In this document: piece after piece, positions 57,006-64,000 of the stretch
Layout: each line of letters opens with the position of its first letter
How positions within the stretch are numbered: position 1 is the stretch's first letter
Translations under genes and position numbers: made by a program
NCBI RefSeq assembly: GCF_902809835.1
Contig: NZ_CADDWM010000009.1
Span: 1 to 64,000, forward strand
Length of the DNA stretch: 64,000 bases
Reading direction: 5' to 3'
DNA from: Agromyces sp. Marseille-P2726
GTDB taxonomy: Bacteria > Actinomycetota > Actinomycetes > Actinomycetales > Microbacteriaceae
The notes under the pieces: generated by a model
Seen by the model: only the letters and a program-made list of their open reading frames with translations
The model's database searches: none
What the model was told of the DNA's origin: nothing

Positions 57006-57347
57006 TCAGTTCTCTCCTTCGGGGATTTCGCTGTGGAGGTGTTGGATCCGCTCGGCGAGCGAGCTCCACGTCCGCCAGAATTCCGCGAGGTACTCGCTGC
57101 CCTTCTGGTTGAGCGAATAGACCTTGCGCGGTGGCCCCTTCTCCGAGGGGACCTTCTCGACGTCGACGAGGCCGCGCTGTTCGATCCTGACCAGCAGCGC
57201 GTACACGGTGCCCTCGACGATGTCGGAGAAGCCCTCGTCGCGAAGCCGGGCCGTGATCTCGTACCCGTATGCGGGCCGAACGGCCAGGATCGCGAGGACG
57301 ATGCCATCGAGCGTGCCCTTCAGCATCTCGGTCATCTGTCTGCCCAT
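57006..57347 (-). CDS. PadR family regulator (mirror copy)
   Basis: Identical to 20260-20601. Confidence 0.88.
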   Translation of the reverse strand: MGRQMTEMLKGTLDGIVLAILAVRPAYGYEITARLRDEGFSDIVEGTVYALLVRIEQRGLVDVEKVPSEKGPPRKVYSLNQKGSEYLAEFWRTWSSLAERIQHLHSEIPEGEN

Positions 57348-57380
57348 GGGTTCCTGCCTTCGACTACTCAGCGTTGCTGA

Positions 57381-57420
57381 CTACTGGTACATAGTAACCA
57401 CGAGTACCGGTAGATAGCAA
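57381..57420 (-). promoter_or_regulatory. promoter/PadR operator (mirror copy)
   Basis: Reverse complement of 20187-20226. Confidence 0.55.
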
Positions 57421-57456
57421 CACTGAATACCGACCTCTTCCCGGGCGCGGCGCAAG

Positions 57457-57657
57457 CCCCGTCGGCTGTCCGGCCGCACTGCAGATGCTCGGCGTCCTCG
57501 AGGGCGTCGAACTCGACGATGACGGCCGCGTCGCTCCAGCCGTCTCGAAGACGCGAAATACATGGCGACCCCCGCAGCGCACGAGGAGCGTCTCCGCATG
57601 AGCGAGGAATTCACGAATCGCGCGGTCGACGCGCACACTAATGACGGGGGGCACCAT
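57457..57657 (-). pseudogene. decayed DUF1330-like gene (mirror copy)
   Basis: Reverse complement of 19950-20150, with the same frameshift. Confidence 0.45.
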
Positions 57658-57751
57658 CCCGCGCCTTCCAGTCAGGAGCCTCGACCGCAGCTCCGGGCGC
57701 GCTGACGTCGGCGAGGTGATCGTTCACGCACCTCGGATGTCGCGGCGCAGG

Positions 57752-58123
57752 TCAGCGACGGCTGGAGTACCGGGCCGCACCGACGATCATGGCGAGCGCC
57801 GCACCGAGCGCGGATACCAACGGCACCGCGACCACGGCGAGCGCGACCGTATTGGGGCGGAACTTCAGACCATCGGGGCCGCCGATGTACGCCCCGATCG
57901 GCACGGAATAGCCGCCGCCACCACCACCGCTTCCCTCGCCCCGCCCGGCCGGGATCTTCTCGGATGCCGGCATGTCGCCCGAACCCTCGCCTCCGCCGAA
58001 GCCGAACGCCACGAGCGCCACTGGCACGAGTTCACGTCCGTCCACCGTGGTCTTCTCGCCGTATGCCACCTTCGCGCCCCACGCGGGCACCGATTCCGCC
58101 AAGTTCTCGATGAGCTTCGCCAT
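57752..58123 (-). CDS. GerW/YtfJ family protein (mirror copy)
   Basis: Identical to 19484-19855. Confidence 0.72.
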   Translation of the reverse strand: MAKLIENLAESVPAWGAKVAYGEKTTVDGRELVPVALVAFGFGGGEGSGDMPASEKIPAGRGEGSGGGGGGYSVPIGAYIGGPDGLKFRPNTVALAVVAVPLVSALGAALAMIVGAARYSSRR

Positions 58124-58268
58124 GGGTCGACGGTACGCGCGATGTCCACGCGCGGCTAGACCCGACGACGTTTCGCGCCCGCGGCGGTCCCGTCGACCAC
58201 CTTCCCTACTCTGGGATCACACGGCGAACCACAGCGTCAGCTTGGCGACCTCTGTGATCACATGTCGA

Positions 58269-59639
58269 CTACACCTGCACCATGTCGGCGAACCGCGAGA
58301 AGTGCCCGTGGAAGGCGACGGTGATGGTGCGCGTCGGCCCGTTGCGGTGCTTGGCCACGATGAGGTCGGCCTCGCCGGCCCTGGGGCTGTCGCGCTCGTA
58401 GGCGCTCTCGCGGTGCAGCAGGATCACCATGTCGGCGTCCTGCTCGATCGACCCCGACTCACGCAGGTCGCTCAGGGCGGGCATCTTGTCGGCACGCTGC
58501 TCGGGGCCGCGGTTCAGCTGCGACAGTGCGACCACCGGAACCTGCAACTCCTTCGCGAGGAGCTTCAGCGCGCGGGAGAACTCGGAGACCTCCTGCTGGC
58601 GGCTCTCGACGCGCTTGCCGCTCGTCATGAGCTGGAGGTAGTCGATGACGACCATCTTGAGTCCCACCCGCTGCTTGAGCCGTCGGCACTTCGCACGGAT
58701 CTCGACGAGCGTCATGTTGGGCGAGTCGTCGATGAAGAGCGGTGCGTCGTTGATGCGGCCGCGAGTGGCGGCGATCGTGGTCCAGTCGCGGGAATCGACG
58801 GTGCCCTTGCGCATCATCTGCAGCGGCACGGATGCCTCGGCTGAGAGCAGGCGCATGGCGATCTCGCTCTTGCCCATCTCGAGCGAGAAGAGGATCGACG
58901 GCAGGTCGTTGCCGATGGAGGCCGCCCGGGCGAAGTCGAGTGCGAGCGTGGACTTGCCCATCGCGGGTCGCGCCGCGACGATGATCATCTGCCCAGGATG
59001 GAACCCGTTGGTGAGCTCGTCGAGGTCGGCGAACCCGGTGGGGACGCCCGTCAACTTGCCGTCGGTATGCTTCGCGGCCTCGATCTCATCGATGGCCGCC
59101 GTGACGGCATCGGTGAGCGGGACGTAGTCTTCGCTCTCGGTGGAGCCCGTGACCGAATAGATCTCGGCCTGGGCCGTGTTCACGAGCTCGGTGACCTCGC
59201 CCTCGCCTGCATAGCCCATCTGCACGATGCGGGTGCCCGCCTCGACGAGACGGCGCAGGAGGGCCCGCTCGGCCACGATCGAGGCGTAGTAGCCAGCGTT
59301 GGCGGCGGTCGGCACGAGACTCGTGAGCGTGTGCAGGTACTCGACCCCGCCGGCCCGTTGCAGCTCACCGGTCTTGGTCAGCTCGTCGGTGACCGCGATG
59401 ACGTCGGTCGGCTCGCCGTGCGAGTAGAGGGAGAGGATCGCGTCGAAGACCACCTCGTGCTTCGGCACGTAGAAGTCGACGCCCCGCACCGTCTCGATCA
59501 CGTCGGCAACGGCGTCTTTCGAGAGCATCATGCCGCCGAGTGCGCTCTGTTCGGCGAGCAGGTCGTGCGGGGGAGTGCGCTCACCGCGGCGGTTGCCGTC
59601 GTCGTTCGGCTCGGCGAGCCCGATGTGCGCGATCGACAA
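58269..59639 (-). CDS. dnaB: replicative DNA helicase DnaB (mirror copy)
   Basis: Identical to 17968-19338, TTG start at 59639. A second identical dnaB on a chromosome is not expected. Confidence 0.9.
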   Translation of the reverse strand: MSIAHIGLAEPNDDGNRRGERTPPHDLLAEQSALGGMMLSKDAVADVIETVRGVDFYVPKHEVVFDAILSLYSHGEPTDVIAVTDELTKTGELQRAGGVEYLHTLTSLVPTAANAGYYASIVAERALLRRLVEAGTRIVQMGYAGEGEVTELVNTAQAEIYSVTGSTESEDYVPLTDAVTAAIDEIEAAKHTDGKLTGVPTGFADLDELTNGFHPGQMIIVAARPAMGKSTLALDFARAASIGNDLPSILFSLEMGKSEIAMRLLSAEASVPLQMMRKGTVDSRDWTTIAATRGRINDAPLFIDDSPNMTLVEIRAKCRRLKQRVGLKMVVIDYLQLMTSGKRVESRQQEVSEFSRALKLLAKELQVPVVALSQLNRGPEQRADKMPALSDLRESGSIEQDADMVILLHRESAYERDSPRAGEADLIVAKHRNGPTRTITVAFHGHFSRFADMVQV

Positions 59640-59797
59640 CGTGATGACCTCCGATTTCGGCTCCCGGCGGTGCGGATTCAGCGCCCGCACTTCAGTGTGG
59701 CCGGAGCCTCTGACACGGGCTCGGCCAGCCGATTGAACTGCTGATCCCAGGACGCTGCTTCACGATATGGAAGCCTCGTGCACAGCACAACTCACCC

Positions 59798-59986
59798 TGT
59801 GGATAACTCTGGGGAGAAACTGGGCGAAACGCCGCGGAACGTGTGCACTCGCCCTGTGGAAAACTGTGGAATTGCCCCGAACTACACCGCTGTAATTTCC
59901 TTATGATCAGGGAATTCATCATTCCACACCTGTGGACGAAAACTTCTTCAGAACTCCGAGGCGGCCACGCGTGGACCTGTGCACAA
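59798..59986. promoter_or_regulatory. DnaA-box cluster (mirror copy)
   Basis: Reverse complement of 17621-17809, including the perfect box at 59798-59806. Confidence 0.55.
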
Positions 59987-60163
59987 CGATCACAGGAATC
60001 GTCAAGAAATATTGTGCGCGGCATCGTCGCGGTGGTACAACCGGTGCTGTCGATTGCGTGGGGGCGCCGGCCGTCGAGGAGGATGGCGGCGGAGTCCTGT
60101 ACGTCCTCGACGCGGTCGATGGGGGTCGAGCGACGCGTGTTCCGTCGCGACCCGAAGATGCGA

Positions 60164-60196
60164 GACGGCGGCCGGGCCGAAGCCCGAGCCGCCGTC
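60164..60196 (-). terminator. rplI terminator-like hairpin (mirror copy)
   Basis: Reverse complement of 17411-17443. Confidence 0.7.
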
Positions 60197-60212
60197 TGCC
60201 TGAGTGCGCGAA

Positions 60213-60665
60213 TTACTTCGCAGCGACCACCTGGAGGGTGATCGTCGCCGAGACCTCATCGCGGAGGCGAACGGTCGCCTCGTGCTCGCCGACCGCCTTG
60301 ATGGGGGTCGGGATCTCGATCTTGCGCTTGTCGAGCTCGCCGAGACCGGCGTCGGCGACGGCAGCCGCGACATCCGCCGTCTTCACCGAACCGAAGAGGC
60401 GACCGCCGAGGCCGGCCTTGACGGTCAGTCGAACCTTCTCCGCCTCGAGCTTGGCCTTCACGGCCTGGGCGTCTTCGAGGGAGTGGAGCTCGCGAGCCGA
60501 ACGGGCGGCCTTGATCTGGTCGACCTGCTTCTGGCCGCCGCGGGTCCACGGCGTGGCGAGGCCCTGCGGAACCAGGTAGTTGCGGGCGTAGCCGTTCTTG
60601 ACCTCGACCACGTCACCTGCAGCCCCGAGGCCCGTGACCTCGTTGGTGAGAATAACCTTTGCCAT
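60213..60665 (-). CDS. rplI: 50S ribosomal protein L9 (mirror copy)
   Basis: Identical to 16942-17394. Confidence 0.92.
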   Translation of the reverse strand: MAKVILTNEVTGLGAAGDVVEVKNGYARNYLVPQGLATPWTRGGQKQVDQIKAARSARELHSLEDAQAVKAKLEAEKVRLTVKAGLGGRLFGSVKTADVAAAVADAGLGELDKRKIEIPTPIKAVGEHEATVRLRDEVSATITLQVVAAK

Positions 60666-60676
60666 CGTCGTGCTCC

Positions 60677-60937
60677 TTAGCGGCCGGAGCCCGAGTAGGG
60701 CAGGAGGGCCATCTCGCGCGCGTTCTTCACGGCGCGGGCGATGAGGCGCTGCTCCTGCACGGAGACACCGGTGATGCGGCGGGCGCGGATCTTGCCGCGC
60801 TCGGAGATGAACTTGCGGAGGGTGGCGACATCCTTGTAGTCGATGACGCCGACCTTGATCGACTTCGCCGGGGCGGCGTTCTTCGCGCCCTTCCCGCGGC
60901 TCGGCTTGCGGCGGTCGCCGCTTGACTTTCCAGCCAT
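60677..60937 (-). CDS. rpsR: 30S ribosomal protein S18 (mirror copy)
   Basis: Identical to 16670-16930. Confidence 0.92.
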   Translation of the reverse strand: MAGKSSGDRRKPSRGKGAKNAAPAKSIKVGVIDYKDVATLRKFISERGKIRARRITGVSVQEQRLIARAVKNAREMALLPYSGSGR

Positions 60938-61003
60938 TGGATTTCCTGTCTTGGTGTTCTGCGGGTTGAGGAGGCGCGAAGCGCCGTCTCGAAACCCTGG
61001 TGA

Positions 61004-61513
61004 TTAGAAGGGGGTCTCGTCGCCGTAGCTCGTGCCCGGCGTGTTCCAGACATCGCCGCCGCCCTGCCGGGCCGCGGGAGCACTCGGCGCCCACGCGTCG
61101 TCGGACTGGCCGCCGCCGTAGGAGCCGCCGCCGACCGCGCCACGGTTCGACTGGGCTCGGGTCACGGAAGCGGTGGCGTAGCGCAGGCTCGGGCCGATCT
61201 CGTCGATCTCGAGCTCGATGGTGGTGCGCTTCTCGCCTTCCTTCGTCTCGTACGAACGCTGCTTGAGACGCCCGGAAGCGATGACCCGGGTACCTTTGGT
61301 GAGCGATCCGGCGACGTGCTCGGCGAACTCGCGCCAGACACTCGCGCGCAGGAACAGCGCTTCACCGTCCTTCCACTCGTTCGCCTGACGGTCGTACGTG
61401 CGGGGGGTGGACGCGATGGTGAAGTTGGCAACCGCCAGCCCGTTCTGCGTGTAGCGCAGCTCGGGGTCTGCCGTGAGGTTGCCCACCACGGTGATGATCG
61501 TCTCGCCGGCCAT
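61004..61513 (-). CDS. ssb: single-stranded DNA-binding protein (mirror copy)
   Basis: Identical to 16094-16603. Confidence 0.92.
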   Translation of the reverse strand: MAGETIITVVGNLTADPELRYTQNGLAVANFTIASTPRTYDRQANEWKDGEALFLRASVWREFAEHVAGSLTKGTRVIASGRLKQRSYETKEGEKRTTIELEIDEIGPSLRYATASVTRAQSNRGAVGGGSYGGGQSDDAWAPSAPAARQGGGDVWNTPGTSYGDETPF

Positions 61514-61518
61514 GGGAC

Positions 61519-61935
61519 CTAGGCGTCCTTGGTCGAGGCGGGGGCGGATGCCGCGGCAGCAGCCCGGGCACCGGCCTTCGCAGAGGCAGCGGCCTTCTTC
61601 GCGGCCTTCTCCTCCTGCGCCTTGGTGTGGGCGGCGACCTGGGCGATCGCGTCTTCTGCGCGGAGCACCTTGGTGCGCATGACGGCCTCGCTGAGGTTCA
61701 GCTGGCGGTCGAGCTCATCGGTGGTCGTGGACTCCGCGGTGAAGTCGACGACGGCGTAGATGCCCTCGGACTTCTTGTTGATCTCGTAGGCCAGACGACG
61801 ACGTCCCCAGATGTCGACCTTGTCGACGGTGCCGCCATCGTTACGGATGACGTTGAGGAACTTGTCAAGGCTGGGAGCAACGGTGCGCTCGTCGATCTCG
61901 GGATCGAGGATGACCATCAGCTCGTACTGGTGCAT
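61519..61935 (-). CDS. rpsF: 30S ribosomal protein S6 (mirror copy)
   Basis: Identical to 15672-16088. Confidence 0.92.
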   Translation of the reverse strand: MHQYELMVILDPEIDERTVAPSLDKFLNVIRNDGGTVDKVDIWGRRRLAYEINKKSEGIYAVVDFTAESTTTDELDRQLNLSEAVMRTKVLRAEDAIAQVAAHTKAQEEKAAKKAAASAKAGARAAAAASAPASTKDA

Positions 61936-61963
61936 GACTTACCCACCTCCTTCGGACTCAGCG

Positions 61964-61986
61964 GCTGCCGGGTCGGTCCCGGCAGC
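61964..61986 (-). promoter_or_regulatory. candidate S6:S18 leader hairpin (mirror copy)
   Basis: Reverse complement of 15621-15643. Confidence 0.45.
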
Positions 61987-62108
61987 AGGAGGGTGTTCAC
62001 GCGTCGCACCGAGGAGGCCGCGACTGCGGCACACGGGCAACCTGTCAATGGTAACGGATGCCCCGCCCGCGCGCACATCGCCGCCGGTGCTGCCCTTCCC
62101 GGTCTGAT

Positions 62109-62183
62109 CGCCGAGTGTGCTCGAAACCACGTGCCGCGACAGCGCGCGCCGGCCTTTCGATAGCATTTCGGGCACAGTCGACG
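62109..62183. repeat. REP-like element, mirror of copy B
   Basis: Reverse complement of 15424-15498. Confidence 0.6.
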
Positions 62184-62190
62184 ACTCCTG

Positions 62191-63153
62191 TCACCGGGTG
62201 GGATGGAGACCGTGCGCGATCAGGTGAGCCCGGAGGCGCAGCAGGTTCGTCCCGATGTCCCAGCCCCATCGAATGCCGAACGGCCGATGGCGTCGGATCC
62301 GATCCTCTCGGTCCTTCTCCGCGAGCAGGATCTCCTCGAGCGCACGTCCATCGGTGAATTCCTCCCGCAGGTACTTGCCCCGCCCATCGAACTCCCCGAA
62401 ATGACCGGAGTCGGGCCAGTCGAAGTCCACGATGTCGCGACCGCCGTCGTATCGCTCCAAGGCCACTTGCAGGCCCGGCGCCGGGAATCCCGCCAAGTGC
62501 ATGTTCGCCCGGCTGGCCGATTCGCCGGCGGAGTCGGAGCGAGGGTCGGCGAAGGCGACCACGGCCCGGGCGGCCCGGATGCCGCGCCGCCCCGGATACC
62601 GCTCGATCGCCTCGATCACCTGCTCGCGAGGCACTCCGTCGACCTGTCCCAGCAGATCGGACCGGAACTCGCTCCGCAGTCCGCGGTCGACGGCCGCGAC
62701 CGCGGCCGCGAAGTCGCGTGTGCGTGCCAGGTCGACCATCGTGCGAACCAGCGAGGTCACGAGCATCCCGTCGACCTCGACCACCTCGTCGTCGCGGATG
62801 GCGTCGTTGTGCCAGACGATCCCTCGCCGAGTGCGTCCGCCCTGACGGGCGAAGCCGACGAGGTCGACCCTGTTCGAGATGCCGATGACCGGCAATCCCC
62901 ACACGAGGGCGGCGGATCGATGCGAGAACACCGGACGGGTTCGCATCGCGGCATCCACCGCCTGCATCCGTATGAAGTGGGCGGCCTCCCGCTCGCGTTC
63001 CGGCCAGTCTTCGGGCGCCACGTACGCGCCGTGCCGTACCTTGACCAGGAGCCCGCCCTTCGCTCGCGTACTCGACCTGCGGTCGCCGGTGACCAATGAC
63101 ACGTGGCGGAGCGTCCAATCCTCCGAACCTTCCATCGGCGCAGTCCACGCCAT
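62191..63153 (-). CDS. AbiEi-like antitoxin-domain protein (mirror copy)
   Basis: Identical to 14454-15416. Confidence 0.6.
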   Translation of the reverse strand: MAWTAPMEGSEDWTLRHVSLVTGDRRSSTRAKGGLLVKVRHGAYVAPEDWPEREREAAHFIRMQAVDAAMRTRPVFSHRSAALVWGLPVIGISNRVDLVGFARQGGRTRRGIVWHNDAIRDDEVVEVDGMLVTSLVRTMVDLARTRDFAAAVAAVDRGLRSEFRSDLLGQVDGVPREQVIEAIERYPGRRGIRAARAVVAFADPRSDSAGESASRANMHLAGFPAPGLQVALERYDGGRDIVDFDWPDSGHFGEFDGRGKYLREEFTDGRALEEILLAEKDREDRIRRHRPFGIRWGWDIGTNLLRLRAHLIAHGLHPTR

Positions 63154-63233
63154 ATCGAGCCCTCGTTGCGCGACGACCGGCGAACCGCCTCACGGCAACG
63201 TCGTTCGCAGCGATGTGGAGGACGAGTCCGGCG

Positions 63234-63348
63234 CGCCGAGTGTGCCCGATACTGCCGCCGGAACCGCCCGAAATCCCCGCGGCGGGCGCACAATGAGCAC
63301 ACTCGGCGAGCTCGCCCCGCGGCGGGCGCACGATGAGCACACTCGGCG
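63234..63348. repeat. REP-like element, mirror of copy A
   Basis: Reverse complement of 14259-14373. Confidence 0.7.
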
Positions 63349-63359
63349 AGAAGACGAGG

Positions 63360-64000
63360 TCAGGATGGCGCGCGCTGCGCCCACCAGGCGAGCAGCCGCT
63401 CGCGCGCGGCGTCGGCACCGATCGGGCCCTCGTCGAGCCGCACGTCGAGCAGGAAGCGGTACGCCTCGCCCACGATCGGGCCGGGCTTCACGCCCAGCAG
63501 CGCCATGATCTGCTCGCCGTCGAGCTCGGGGCGCACCGCCGCGAGCTCCTCCTGCTCGGCGAGCACCGCGATGCGCTCCTCGAGGTCGTCGTAGGCGAAG
63601 CCGAGGCGATCGGCCTTGCGACGATTGCGGGTCGTGACATCCGCTCGAGTGAGGATGTGCAGCCGCTCGAGCTGGTCGCCGGCGTCGCGCACGTAGCGAC
63701 GGACGGCCGAGTCGGTCCAGGCCCCGTCGGTGTACCCGAAGAACCGCAGGTGCAGTTCGATCAGGCGGGAGACCGCGGCGATCGTGTCGTTGTCGTACCG
63801 GAGCGCCCGGAGCCGCTTGCGGGCGAGCTTGGCGCCGACGACGTCGTGGTGGTGGAACGTCACTGCGCCGCCGCGCTCGAGCCGACGCGTGGCCGGCTTG
63901 CCGATGTCGTGCAACAGGGCCGCGAGCCGCAGCACGAGGTCGGGAGAGTCCAGTCGACCGCGCGACACCTCGTAATCGATCGCCTGGTCGAGCACGGTGA
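63360..64000 (-). CDS. cca: CCA tRNA nucleotidyltransferase, partial mirror copy
   Basis: Carries the C-terminal ~213 codons of cca (part of the HD domain onward). The N-terminal nucleotidyltransferase head would lie beyond the window's right edge if the palindrome continues. Confidence 0.88.
   Translation of the reverse strand, partial: TVLDQAIDYEVSRGRLDSPDLVLRLAALLHDIGKPATRRLERGGAVTFHHHDVVGAKLARKRLRALRYDNDTIAAVSRLIELHLRFFGYTDGAWTDSAVRRYVRDAGDQLERLHILTRADVTTRNRRKADRLGFAYDDLEERIAVLAEQEELAAVRPELDGEQIMALLGVKPGPIVGEAYRFLLDVRLDEGPIGADAARERLLAWWAQRAPS

Larger units (their letters stand above)
38804..64000 (-). repeat. right arm of giant perfect palindrome
   Basis: Exact reverse complement of 13607-38803. 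Every gene listed below on this arm has the same translation as its left-arm twin. It runs past the window edge, so the true arm length is unknown. Confidence 0.97.

Noticed and set aside
38804..64000. Right arm as a set of genuine paralogues
   Set aside because: No divergence was seen in any compared ORF, so these are copies of the same sequence, not evolved paralogues.
1..64000. CRISPR arrays, tRNA or rRNA genes, prophage or transposase genes
   Set aside because: No regularly spaced repeats, no cloverleaf-like sequences that I could recognise, and no integrase, transposase or phage structural genes. The holin-4-like gene is a normal chromosomal family.

Overview
The window is high-GC actinobacterial chromosome. 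Gene order (parA-parB, ddl-like, trxB-trxA, murJ, a DUF6049 protein, cca, then rpsF-ssb-rpsR-rplI-dnaB) and protein style point to Microbacteriaceae (Agromyces/Microbacterium-like) near the replication origin; the family is inferred, not proven. Its dominant structural feature is a giant head-to-head inverted repeat. From 13607 to the right edge the sequence folds on itself about a centre between 38803 and 38804, so base x pairs with base 77607-x. Each visible arm is 25,197 bp with no spacer. Every ORF checked has an identical mirror copy. The left arm is cut by nothing in the window; the right arm runs off the end inside cca.

Region 1 (1-13606, single copy): a 1.65-kb gene-free stretch with imperfect repeats and three perfect parS sites; parA with an unusual ~410-residue disordered N-terminal extension whose coding sequence carries three more perfect parS sites; parB; then, on the minus strand, an aminotransferase with a D-Ala-D-Ala ligase-like gene, trxB-trxA (thioredoxin system), and DUF6049-murJ (cell envelope). 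cca begins at 12805.

Region 2 (left arm, 13607-38803): end of cca; an AbiEi-like orphan gene flanked by REP-like inverted repeats; the ribosomal/replication cluster rpsF-ssb-rpsR-rplI with a candidate S6:S18 leader hairpin; dnaB behind a DnaA-box-rich spacer; a GerW-like gene; a decayed DUF1330 gene; a PadR-DUF1048-DrrA-DrrB export operon with an operator overlapping its promoter; a monooxygenase-like gene; a methyltransferase; a truncated UvrA-like remnant running in frame into a HAD phosphatase; pntA-pntB; a GT39-like membrane protein; two small membrane genes; purB and a low-molecular-weight phosphatase; a WXG100-like/alpha-beta-hydrolase pair; a holin-4-like protein; hisC; and a 2-oxo acid dehydrogenase operon (E1 alpha, E1 beta, start of E2).

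Region 3 (right arm, 38804-64000) is the exact reverse complement of 13607-38803, ending in a cca gene lacking its N-terminal part.

The palindrome centre lies in the Ala/Pro linker of E2, breaking that gene in both directions, and the arms duplicate normally single-copy housekeeping genes without visible divergence. A fold-back assembly or library artefact is therefore the leading explanation. A real inverted duplication or a hairpin chromosome end would be the exciting alternative and is easy to test. The most interesting native biology is the parS-laden parA gene, followed by the REP family, the DnaA boxes before dnaB and the ESX-like hydrolase pair.
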